Of a stretch of DNA of 64,000 nt, positions 45,064 through 55,554 are shown piece after piece. The translations under genes and the position numbers were made by a program. Every line of letters begins with the position of its first letter. Position 1 is the first letter of the stretch. The DNA comes from Portulaca oleracea. Lineage: Eukaryota; Streptophyta; Magnoliopsida; Caryophyllales; Portulacaceae. The stretch is taken from assembly GCA_029582165.1 (NCBI GenBank), contig CM055880.1, positions 6,014,001-6,078,000 of the forward strand, in the 5' to 3' direction. Under the pieces are notes generated by a model. That model ran no database searches. It saw nothing but the letters and a program-made list of their open reading frames with translations, and was not told the origin of the DNA.

Positions 45064-45969
45064 TGTAAACACAAATTTTTAGCCTGAAATAAATAAAGAC
45101 AGGAAATTGAGAAACAAATTAATTTTTATTAATATTTGGATAAATGTGGGTACAATCTCTGTATTAAATACAATAAAGTAGTCATCTTATTCAATCTCCT
45201 GAAACTTGTGAGCCGAGGCCTTCAGCGCTTGATCTCGATCTCGAACGTAGGTTTAGCTGAAGAATTCTTGCAGTAGTTCTTGAGCTGAAGGTTTTAAGTG
45301 TTGATCACCTTAGTGCTTGGTAGCTGGAGTATGCTCGAAGTTTAACCGTCTGAAGATTGACTGTTGGTCGTAGTTCTCTCGGTTCTTGGATGCGAGTGCT
45401 TAGTGCTTGGTCTCGATTGATGAACTAGACGAGGAAGACGACTACAGTCTTTGATGCGAAGAACAGAAGTTGTTGAACTAGCCGACGTTAGTCCTTGTCG
45501 CTTGTAGCTGGAGGGCGTCTGTAGTTCGATTTTCTGAAGGCTTTGCAGGTCTTGCTGAAGAACTCTGAAGCAGTTCTTGATCTGGCATATTGATCTTCTG
45601 AAGCCTTTGGAGTGCAGAATGCCGAATGTCGTCGGGGGTAGACTGCCGAGTGTGTCTTGCAAATGAGGGAGAAGACACCTATTTATAGGCTCTGGAGGCC
45701 TAGGGTTGCCTAGGATTTGAGTCGGCTTTGGGCTTGGGCCCAAATTAATTAATTACCCCTAATATTTAAAATAAAGAAATAATTATGATTTTCTGCATCA
45801 TAATTGACACGTGTCGTGACACTATTGGCCATGATATATTTCCATTTAAAATTTAATTAAATGGACCGCGTAATCAATTTTACATGTGGCGGATAATAAT
45901 TAGCCGAATAAATTTATTTATTTTCCACGTGTCATTTTCTGATTGGCCGACAAATTTTTACCTCCTACA
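45064..45969 (-). mobile_element. Solo LTR, 906 bp
   Basis: It has TG...CA ends (tgtaaacacaaattttt and tttttacctcctaca) and a perfect 5 bp duplication cctac (45059-45063, 45970-45974). On the minus strand a TATA box (gcctataaatagg, about 45670-45695) stands about 600 bases before the LTR end. No internal region remains. It sits inside the C-terminal part of the MULE transposase. Confidence 0.85.
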
Positions 45970-46195
45970 CCTACTTCCACCCATATTTTAAGAAAGAGAA
46001 GTAAAAGCATATTCAAGCACAATATCTCCATGTTTAGGATCATGCAACTCACCATGCTATTACTGGAGGAGGCAGGGGAAGGGGAGTAGGAAGAAGAATA
46101 AGAGGAGGAGGAATTACATCCACCTCAGTATAATCAATACGTTTCTTCCCCTTTTTTTTATGACGATAGATCTACTTTTTTGGGAATCATTAGAA

Positions 46196-46414
46196 ATAAA
46201 AAAATTAAAAAAATTAAACTTATATACTCACGCACCAAAACATTATTAATTTGGACTATATTTATTTATTCAACGTAGCTCATTTTTCGATAGCGTCCAA
46301 AACTGTAAAATACACTTTTATAGAGAAATTTTATCTGAAAAAATTTTCCAATAAAACTTTTTCCGAAATAAATTTCCCTGAAATTTTATCCAACGATATG
46401 TAATACAAAATAAA
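46196..46414. other. Intergenic, no gene recognised
   Basis: AT-rich with some ggaaaattt-type words like those of the MITE at 27594. No ends found. Confidence 0.4.
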
Positions 46415-46768
46415 CAAAAAATTACTCGGAGGTACCCTAACTTTTGGTGAAATATTTTTCAGTTATCCCAACTTTTCAAAACTCATTTTGGGGTATCGTT
46501 AAATTTTGAATTAGTAATTATTAGGTGTTTTTCCGGTCATCAATTTGGTTAAGTGGCCAAAATACCCTTATTCTTCCATTTTTGAAGAAATACCTTTGAA
46601 GAAGAAAAATAAGGGTATTTCGGTGACTTAATAAAATTGATGGTCGGAAAAGCACCAAATAATTACTAATCCAAAAATTAAGGGTATCTCAAAATGAGTT
46701 TTGAAAAGTTAGAATACCGAAAAATAGTTTGGCCAAATATTGGGGTATCTCCGAGTAATATTTTTTTG
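46415..46768. mobile_element. Foldback MULE-type MITE, family 1, copy 3
   Basis: The 354 bp element runs from caaaaaattactcggaggta to ccgagtaatatttttttg. The duplication is caaaataaa (46406-46414) against caaaacaaa (46769-46777), 8 of 9. Whole-length inverted repeat as in the other two copies. Confidence 0.86.
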
Positions 46769-46795
46769 CAAAACAAATACTATGGTAAATAAAAA

Positions 46796-49700
46796 TAGGG
46801 TTCTTGGATAACAATAATATAAACTTTGGGGGTATTGGTCGATAATAATACGAACAATTTTGTTGGACACTAATAGTATTAACTATTGACCTATTTTCTA
46901 GTAATAGTACAACACTGAGTTAGTAGGTTTTTGACTTAGGAGAAAGATGATATGTCACCTTTTTTTTTAGCTTTAATAATGTAAAAATAAAGCTTTAATT
47001 GTTTTTTTTGCCAGTAAGCAACACTAACTAACTTAGCAAAATAATAATGTAAAAATACGAGTTATTTCCATCACAAGGCCAGGCAGCGAAACAAACGTAA
47101 CACTATCACCACCAAGCTGAGGCGGCAAGATGGGGAATTCACAGAAGATGGGAGGGAAATCCATGAGATTGCAGCTGGTTACTTCGAGTCAATCTTCAAA
47201 ACCAGCAGTCCGATCAATCTTGAACAAGCTCTGATTGGTATCAACAGGGTTGTGACTGATCAAATGAATGAGGAGCTAAACAAACCGATATCACGAGAAG
47301 AAATCAGAAATGCTCTATTTCAGATGAATCCCACGAAGGCGCCCGGGCCCGATGGTATGCACGCCGTATTCTTCCAGTTGTTTTGGAGCATTGTCGAGGA
47401 GGATGTGGTAGCCTATGTGCGGGAAATTTTAACAGGGACTCTGTCTCCGATCGATACAAACACTACAATGATTACTTTGATTCCGAAAGTGAAGAACCCG
47501 GAGGATATCACACAGTATCGCCCTATTAGCCTATGTAATGTACTATATAAGATTGCTTCAAAAACCTTGGCAAACAGACTGAAACTCATACTCTCGGAGA
47601 TCGTTTCCCCCATCAAAGTGGTTTTGTTCCTGGGCGATTAATCACTGACAACGTCTTAGTTGCCCTTGAATTGTTCCACACCATGAAGAGGAGGTCCATG
47701 GGCAGGAAAGAAGTAATGGCAATCAAACTAGATATGAGCAAGGCATACGACCGGGTCGAATGGGTCTTTCTAGAAGCAGTTCTTCACAAACTTGGGTTCA
47801 GTTCTCAATGGGTCCATGTTGTAATGCAGTGCATATCCTCAGTCTCTTATGTGATCAAGATCAATGGGCAACTCACCAGACAGATTACCCCGACCCGTGG
47901 ACTCCGTCAAGGTGACCCAATTTCCCCCTATCTTTTCATTTTGGTTGCTGAAGCTTTTTCGGGTTTACTCGGGCAGGCAGCAGACACAGGACTCATTCAT
48001 GGAGCTAAGGCTAGCAGAAACGGGCCTGCGATTACTCACCTTTTCTTCGCAGATGACAGCCTTTTATTCACAAGAGCTACGACGCGAGAATGTCTTCAGG
48101 TGGTGGATATTATCACTCGATATGAACATGCTTCAGGGCAAAGAGTGAATTATGACAAGTCCGAGGTCTCTTTCAGTAGAGGTGTACATCACGAAAAAAA
48201 AAGGCGGAGCTAGCAGACTTATTGCGAATGAAGCGGGTGGAGAAACATGAGAAATATTTAGGAGTCCCTACATTCATTGGAAGGAGTAAGAAAGCCATTT
48301 TCAGGGCAATTGCAGATAGAGTTTGGAAAAAGCTCAACGGTTGGAAGGAGAACCTTCTATCTCGCGCCGGTAAGGAAGTGTTGCTGAAGGCCGTCATCCA
48401 AGCAATCCCCACCTACTCTATGAGTATCTTTAAACTGCCAGCTAACCTGATAGAAGATATACATATGATGTGTGCTAAGTTTTGGTGGGGATCAAGAGAA
48501 GGAGAGAGGAAAATCCATTGGAAATCTTGGGACTTTCTCTGCAAGCCTAAATGCTGTGGTGGGATGGGTTTTCGACGATTAGAAGTATTCAATGACGCTC
48601 TACTAGCGAAGCAAGGATGGAGACTACTGCACAACATACAATCTCTTTTTTACAGAGTCTTTGAGGCAAAATATTTCCATGGCAAGAGCTTTTTGGAGTC
48701 GGCCTTGGGTCACTCCCCGAGCTATGCGTGGCGAGGGATTTAGGCGGCTAAGGCACTGCTGAAGGAGGGCCTTTACTGGAGGGTCGGTAATGGGAGCTAT
48801 ATTGACATTTGGGAAGACGATTGGCTGTATGATGAACAGGGAAAAAAAGTGACGACGGACGACCCAAAAAATCCAGATCTGAAGCGGGTCAGTGACCTCA
48901 TCGATCCAGTCAGCAGATCATGGCGTGTGGATATTATCGAAAGAACTTTCAATGAACGCGATCGCAATCTAATATTGTCAATTCCTATCAGCAGACGACA
49001 AATCGGGGACGTGATGGCCTGGGTTTTTGATGACAGAGGTGTTTTCACAGTGAAGTCGGCATATATGATCGGGGTAGGCATTGACCTTCGTGAAGTTGAA
49101 GGGTATTGGGCCAAAATATGGGGAGCGCGCTGTATTCCGAAGGCAAAAATTTTTGGATGGCAATGGTGCAATCAAATATTACCAACAAAAGCTCTTCTCC
49201 ACCATAGGCACATCATAGCTTCTGGTGATTGCCCCCGTTGTGAAGGAGTTACCGAAGACAATTGGCATGTAATTTTTGGATGTGAAGATGCGAAGGAGGT
49301 GTGGACAAGACTAGGGGATGACATGGTGCAGAACACAGCAGCAAATACACACCCAGGCGAGGTGCTAACCCATTGGTACGACAATCTAGACGACCGTGGT
49401 TTCAGTTTGAGGCTTATGATTGCTTGGCAAATTTGGATGGCCCGAAACGAGAGAATATTCGCACAAAAGTCAACCCCGGCTCAAATTGTGATCTTGAGAG
49501 CATCTCATGCTGTTGATGAGTTAGAGAAATTGCTGAAAATGGAAAAAAGACAGCAGCACATCCCTTTCGAGACTCTAACTGTCCGCTGGAGACCCCCAGA
49601 GGAGAATACAGTGAAGTTCAACTTCGACGCTTCAGTAGAAAGGGAATGGATTCGGCTGGGGGTCGTTGCCAGAAATGTCGAGGGCGATCTACTGCTTGCT

Positions 49701-50374
49701 GCAGTCCGAAAATGCAGGGCTTCTTGGTTGCCGAAAGTAGCAGAGGCCCAGGCGTGTCTCTTCGCGGTGCAATTGGCGTCCAGGTTCCACTACAACCGAG
49801 TCATTTTTGAATCAGACTGTCTGGTTTTAATTAACCGTTTGGTTAAAACCTTTTTTTTCCTCAGCGAACTAGATATTGTAGTAGAAGATATTCTTTGTTT
49901 GGTTTCGGGTTTAAATAGGTGTTCTTGGTCCCATGTCAAACGGGAAGGCAATCTCCCTGCCCATCACCTTGCTCGGGTCGATCCGGTGGGAGATGAACAG
50001 GTTTGGTTAGGGACTTGTCCTGCCCAAATCTCGCCCTATGTACTGATGGATAAATTATCAATCTAATGCTTTCCCGGTTTTGGTTCAAAAAAAAATGTAA
50101 AAATAAAGCTTTAATTGTTTTTAGCTAAATTGGTCATTGCTGGTTAATTGACAAAAACGAGTGGCAATCAACATTTTTTCCACTTACTTCAGCTTCCAGG
50201 TCACACAATTAGGCGACACTTCATCTTTTCGTCGAATCAAACACTTACCAACTCGGTGGCGTACTATTAGCGGAAAATAGGTCCATAGTTGGTACTGTTA
50301 GCGTCCAACAAAATTGTTGGTATTATTATATGCTAGTATCATCAAAGTTGGTATTATTGATATTCAATAATCCA
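46796..50374. mobile_element. Foldback element, family 5, split by a LINE
   Basis: The outer arms, about 46798-46930 and 50240-50373, are inverted copies (caattttgttggacactaat, ttgacctattttc and their complements). The flank aaataaaaa occurs at 46787-46795 and 50375-50383. Since both flanks are A-rich this duplication is only fair evidence. The LINE at 47007-50094 lies in its centre. The right flank continues directly into the upstream block of F-box copy E. Confidence 0.72.
47007..50094 (+). pseudogene. 5'-truncated LINE (L1 type) ORF2 with RNase H
   Basis: A perfect 28 bp target duplication (46979-47006 and 50095-50122, opening atgtaaaaataaagc) and a short A tail (50087-50094) bound the copy. 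Coding starts near 47066 without the endonuclease. Reverse transcriptase motifs: NPTKAPGPDGMHAVFF, YRPISLCNVLYKI, KLDMSKAYDRVEW, GLRQGDPISPYLF and FFADDSLLF. Then a zinc-binding CHARACTER of zf-RVT type (PKAKIFGWQW, CPRCEGVTEDNWHVIFGC) and a C-terminal RNase H (KFNFDAS, AEAQACLFAV, FESDCLVL, WSHVKREGNLPAHHLAR). Lesions: a lost C in the run near 47615, a frameshift in the A run near 48198, and W to TAG at 48741. Confidence 0.92.
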
Positions 50375-50383
50375 AAATAAAAA

Positions 50384-50557
50384 CCTTGCCTCTTAAATAA
50401 AAATTTTAAAAGAAAAAAAAAACCTCACCTTTTTAGGTCCTTAAAGTGGCTTCATCTCAAAGTGTCTGAACTGCCGTCTGCAAGAGTTGATACTTGATAG
50501 AGGTGGTTCTTCTGGTTGGCTTATTGGCTTGAATTGCAGGGAAGACAACATTATATC
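50384..50557 (+). promoter_or_regulatory. Shared upstream block of the F-box array (copy E)
   Basis: ccttgcctcttaaataaaaa, cctcaccttttaggtcct, cttcatctcaaagtgtctga and gaggtggttcttctggttgg precede the micro-exon, as before copies B, C and D. This conserved block is probably promoter plus 5' leader. Copies A-C also have ttataaataaaaata just upstream, a possible TATA region. Confidence 0.55.
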
Positions 50558-52629
50558 ATGGAGATCATTCCAAGGTAATCTCATCTTTCTTTTCTTTGTT
50601 TCCATTCTATGCAGTTTTCAGCTTCCAATTTTTACCTATTTCTCTGCCTTTGCTCTCTTGCGTTTCATACATTTTTCAAATTTCCTTAGTTTCTCTCCCA
50701 ATTTCACTTACTTTATGAATGATTAACTGAACATGGTATACAATTTTATAATCTCTGCGTGTTTAAGTTTAACTGTACTGCTCATTTCTAGGGTTCCACA
50801 TTTTTCTTCAATGGAATTTTTTTTTTGGGGGGGGGGGGGGTTGTTATGGGTTCCTTTTAGAACTTATTATGCTTCTTTCACCTGCACATTTGAAAACTGT
50901 TAGGCAAAATTGTACTAACACACACCTTCAAAACTTTTAAATTTGCTCAACAAAGATTTGATTTTGATGTGTTGCTGCTGGGTTTCCTTCCAAGGAAATG
51001 CTGTTCAAGAGTTGAGGGTTCAAATTAGACAGTTCTAATTTAAGTTCTGTGCCTTTTTTTTCATTTCAGGGCAAAAAGGGGTCTCCATGAATCCTGCAGT
51101 GATAGGATCAGTGACTTGCCCAAGAATGTAATTGATCACATTATTCGGTTTTTACCAATCAAGGATGCTGCAAGGATGAGTGCTTTATCGAAGACTTGGA
51201 GAAGTTATTGGTTGTCACTACCTCGACTCGTTTTCAATGATGAATTTGTTGGCCCCATAGACTCTTATCGTGATGCTTTCAAGTGGTTGAACATCATAAG
51301 CAACATACTCTTGTTTCATCAGGGTCCCGTTATTGAATTTTATCTAACTATTCCAGATCAGCTACCTATGTCTCATGTTGACATTATCCCAATGCTCTTA
51401 TTTGTTTTAAGAAATGGTGTTAAAAGCCTTACAATTAATATGAATGATGACGACCTCTTGAGGTTGCCATCGTGGTTCTTCTCCTCTCCGGGGTTCGAAG
51501 ATTTAATTCTTGGGCGTTGTATTATTGGCCGCCTTTCATGCTTTGGGGGTTTGAGAACCCTTTTGAGCCTTGATTTAACTGAAGTTGAGTTTGAAGACGG
51601 TGTATTTGAGGAGTTCGTTGCTGCTTGTACCCTACTAGAGAAGCTGAGACTATCGGAATGCACCACCTATGACCCCATGATTATCAATTCGCCTAATCTT
51701 AAGGTCCTACGTGTTGATGGCATGTTCCGGTCTATTAGTTTTAAGAGTGCCTCAAGCATAGTGTCAGTGACACTGGGTTACAACATGGAAGAAACTGTCG
51801 AATGGGCTGATATCATGAACTCTCTTTCTAATTTATGTAGACTTGAGACGCTTTCTCTTTATGTGAGAGTTTGTGAGGTGAGTCTAATATTGGTCTTGTG
51901 TTTTTTCGCTTTCCGAAATTGTGTATCTTACATCTTCATTTTCATGCTATTGAAGAGCTTGGCAAACTATGGCATTTCAAGGATTCTGCCTACAACCTTT
52001 AAGCACCTTAAGATCCTCAAATTACGTGGCCTGGGGGTGAATCATAAAGAGTTTTTGTTTGCTATTGGCGTAATTCGAAGCTGTCCTTATGTGGAGGAAC
52101 TTGTACTTGATATAATACTGTCAAAGAAAGTCAATGAGGAGGAACTTAAGATTCCGGTGAGTTAATTTAGCACATAAGATGGTTTTTCAGTGAAGGGGTC
52201 CAAGTGAAATGTGGTACTTGTCTAAGTGGTACTTTATATGAGATTGGTTACTATTTTCTTTGCTTTGTAAACTGTAAACAGAGCATATTTCTGCTCATTA
52301 CTTTGAGGAGGATTACTGGTCTACTGTAACCTGGTTTGATCCAATCGTCTGATTACTACAACGATTTTTTAATCCAGGGGAACGACGAAACCAACGACAA
52401 CAGTGATGAGTATACATTCAATCATCTACGGAACATTCATCTAAAGTTTGTCGAAGGTCATGCTTTAGAGATGAGACTGATTTCATATCTGCTTGCTTCC
52501 TCTCCATCACTTGAGCGACTGTCATTCAACTGCTGTAATCTCGAGGCTCGTAAAGATTTACAGTTGCTTAGGCAGATGTTGCAGTTTCATAGAGCATCGC
52601 CCAGGGCACAAATCAAGCAAACTAATTAG
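50558..52629 (+). CDS. F-box/LRR/FBD-like protein, copy E, 425 aa
   Basis: Exons 50558-50574 (micro-exon, MEIIP plus two bases), 51070-51877, 51956-52156 and 52378-52629 join in frame. The F-box (SDRISDLPKNVIDHIIRFLPI, ALSKTWRSYWLSLPRLVF) is followed by LRR segments (LPSWFFSSPGFEDLIL, CTLLEKLRL, INSPNLKVLRV, FKHLKILKL) and the FBD-like tail (LEMRLISYLLASSPSLERL, FHRASPRAQIKQTN). It is expected to be an SCF ubiquitin-ligase adaptor. Intron 2 is 78 bases and open in frame, so retention would add a hydrophobic stretch without a stop. No lesion was found. The tail stops a few residues earlier than in B and C. Confidence 0.84.
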
Positions 52630-53018
52630 GTACTTTAATTTTGTTGGATTCTCTGTTTAAAATCGATCATGCTCATGTTCGGAGCCTTCGTTGCATGCAT
52701 TGTGATTCCTAAATACCTTGGTGATGTTGTGTTTCTATTGTTGAACAGTTCCGTCGGCATCCAATCTAATGATGGTGAAGTTGCTTGTAAATTGTAATCA
52801 AGGAAAGCCAATGATTAAGGCTTGTTATTGGCAGAGTTCCAAGGCAAAGATGAAGTTTGTGGGAGGTTGCAATGCTATGTTCAGAACAATATCATTTTTT
52901 TTCTCTGGACTGTATGACATGTTAATGCCATGTATCATGTATGTTGTTAACTGATCAAAAGAGTTGATTGCCTATCTATTTCCTTTCGTGTTAAATCAGT
53001 TTTATGCCATATATAAGG
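52630..53018. other. 3' flank of copy E
   Basis: Parallel to the flank of copy B, down to gttaaatca and ttttatgccatatataa, where a MITE enters. Confidence 0.6.
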
Positions 53019-53281
53019 CCCCGTTCTTTTATACGGTTGGTTGCGGTGTAGTGGAATTTGAAAAAGTGTGGTGAATTGTGGTGAGTTGTGCTGAATTGTG
53101 GTGAGAATTATAGTAAGTGGGGTAGGTGAGGAACAGAATGTGAAAAGTAGAGGAAAAAAGTAAGGATAGAGAAAAGTGAATAGATATGATTGTGGTGTGG
53201 TGAAATGTGGTGACGTGTAGTAGAAATTAAAGAGTTGCGGTACGGTGTGATACCACAACGCAATCTACAAAGAACGGGACC
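53019..53281. mobile_element. Tourist-like MITE, copy 5
   Basis: The 263 bp element has ends ggccccgttctttta and aaagaacgggacc. It has TAA on the left (53016-53018) and aag on the right, so the duplication is degraded. The flank of copy B (ataccatataagttaaagt, about 32788-32806) shows the empty site. Confidence 0.82.
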
Positions 53282-54037
53282 AAGTTAAAGTCTTTTCCAT
53301 TTCTACCATCAAACTTTGCAATTTATTCTTGTCAAATACACCACTAAAGTTTGAAACTTTTTCAAAAATTGTGAAAAAAATGACCTCATATACAATGCAT
53401 ATGGCTCAAATTTAAGTGGTATATTTGACAAACTTATTGCACGTCTTTACGACATTGCCAAACTATACCATCCAATTAAACTGTTGCGCAAAAATAAACA
53501 TTTTCCTATTTCCGTACAAAAAAAAATAGATGGGAGAAGTAAAATAACACAATTTTCAAGTGACATCCCCAGAATATCACCAACTAAAGCAGTACAAAAT
53601 CCTAAATCATACAAGCCAGGGACCTATGGAGGTGGACATTATCCGAGAGGCAGCGTTTACAAGAGTTCATTACAAAGAAGCGGGAAACAAAAAGAAAAGT
53701 TCCCTACGAAAGCATTACAAACTGCTTATTCATTAAGTTACAAAACTAGTGGCGAACTGCAAACAGTCAAGATTTCCTGAGTGCAGAACAAATAATTAGC
53801 ACACGGACCATCGTAACATCTGGGATGAATATCAGAGGCATTCATCCAATTTTCTGTGAATAAGTAACGAATTCGATGTCCATATACTGAGAGTTATAAC
53901 TTAGGAATATATGATCACCTCTGAGGCTTTTCCCAGCCACAGCAGCAACAGAAAATATTGGAGTGTCGTTCATGATTTGCTTGGTCGGAGGTTGCATTGT
54001 CTTCACAATTTGCTTCAGAAATAAGAAGTGATCAAAT
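53282..54037. other. MED30 3' region
   Basis: Contains a small inverted repeat (tgtcaaatacaccac at 53332 against aagtggtatatttgaca at 53416). From about 53530 it is presumed 3' untranslated sequence of MED30 on the minus strand. The plus-strand open frame at 53484-53780 resembles nothing. Confidence 0.45.
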
Positions 54038-55554
54038 TCACCCGGGAAATGGGCTTTGCCAAGTCGATATATCAGTAATGAGATCTCGAAGCTGGTCGAT
54101 GAGATGCTTGAGATGCTTATTCTTGTTTGCAAGTTCCTGCGGTTGGAAAAGCTCAAACACAATCAACAAATACTCGTCCTCCTGAACTCGAGACCAAGTC
54201 CCAAGAAAAACCCAAAATCAAAAAACATAAACTAACCTCCAAACATCATCATTTCTCTATATGCAACCTCAATAAATGTATCTTGGTTTCTATTCTAAGT
54301 TGCATTTCGAGCATCACATATGACCCCCCCCCCCCCCCAAAGAAACATTGTGGGTGACATCATGTTTAACGCAAAGGTAGAACCAATCAAACAAAGGGCA
54401 ACGTCTAATCCTATAATTAAAGCTTAAGATGTTACCATTCTCATATTAGATGCTTGCTCCTCTAACTTCTCAATTTCAGTTTCATCTTCATGTGATGCAG
54501 CACCACTAACTATTTCCTGAACACAACAAGAGACTTACATAAGAGGCATTCATGTACGGTTAACAGCAAGTTTTCCCATCCAAAGTTCAAAATAATTGTC
54601 AATACGGTAAAACATCCACCAACTTTTCATTGTTTTCAGTATAGCAACTGTACAACAACAACCACAAGTGCCAATACCGGCGGACACAGCGCAAATTCAC
54701 AGTGCTCGTCTTACTTCCAAAGCATGCGTAACTACTCTGAGCTATGACAAATAATGCCTCAATTTTAAGTCTAACAATGGGGGCAATATAAACTTTCATC
54801 TTTTAACTTGAATCTCACCCCTCTCAGTTGAATTAATGAATCCCCAGAACATTTTGGACTTCTATCATTGTTCTCTAATAACCAGGCTGCAACCACAACT
54901 TTGATCACACCAACCATCATTACCACCAACAAGAACAAAAGGGTTAATCCCCCTTCCTAAGTTTCTGAATTGAAAGTTTCTCAGAAAAGGTTAATCTCAC
55001 CCCTCTCAATTCAACGTATTAGAAGCCAGTCAAATCCAAGACACCCATCATTAGAAAACTTTGTCGAATTGAAAGTTTCTCAGAAACACAATGCATAACA
55101 ACAGTATTAAGTATTAAAATCAAAACACTATCACAAAAGTGACTTCTCTGATATCTCAACGGTGCAAAGACAAGCAAGATTTTACCTTCTGAGACTCAGG
55201 AATAGCGTTGAGAACCGCACGAAGGGAAGCAACCGAAGCCTTATATCGAAGGCGAGCTTCATCAAGAGCACCTCCACCCATATCGAGAAGATGGTCAGAG
55301 GAGATGTCGCCATTGGAACCATCACTGTGCCCGATAGAGGCTATATTAGTCGCATTGTTATCATCAGAAGACGCCGCAGTGCCAGACCACAGTGCCGGGT
55401 TGCAAAGCTCTTCATTCATGGCGGAAAGGATCTGAAATGCTGCTTCCACAGTCTCTTCTAGATGCTTCTGACCTTGAATGGCTAACTCCTTCCTCGATTT
55501 CGGGTTCCCGATTGCCATCTCTTGATCCTCCATTGTTGTACTCTGCTGATTCAC
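54038..55554 (-). CDS. MED30: Mediator of RNA polymerase II subunit 30
   Basis: Exons 55554-55186, 54516-54436 and 54136-54038 join in frame to 182 aa. MED30 is a small subunit of the nuclear Mediator complex, which links transcription factors to RNA polymerase II. Recognised by [20 protein letters not shown] and [11 protein letters not shown] near the N-terminus, a [15 protein letters not shown] helix, and the C-terminal [20 protein letters not shown] and DISTWQSPF, which match plant MED30; length is close to the usual 180-190. A second ATG (MEDQEMAIG) is 21 bases downstream and may be the true start. A 5'-leader intron is likely (donor at 56006, acceptor near 55594), and teloboxes (aaaccctaa) occur upstream at 55900-55950. 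Confidence 0.88.

Larger units (their letters stand above)
43874..46195 (+). pseudogene. MULE transposase remnant with nested LTR insertions
   Basis: The N-terminal part (TLEVDGFTVENSSDDDELEC..., acidic, then DKEFKYHMLDLKLKFHNTKA) and, further on, a LLEDIRKSLMKRMFNKRSIE stretch and a SWIM zinc finger (RSCICRKCDLK, one stop, IPCHHAIPIV) fit MuDR-type transposases. VDVDTYFHPYFKKEKY and a GGGRGRG tail follow after the last insertion. The DDE catalytic core is not visible. Frames change several times. Two insertions (44286-44722 and 45064-45969) cut it, and a Cassandra LTR borders it. Confidence 0.7.

Noticed and set aside
45342..45743. Minus-strand open frame of 133 aa
   Set aside because: Lies wholly inside the 906 bp solo LTR, downstream of its TATA box; no domain.
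53484..53780. Plus-strand open frame of 98 aa
   Set aside because: No family resemblance; it is opposite the presumed 3' untranslated region of MED30.
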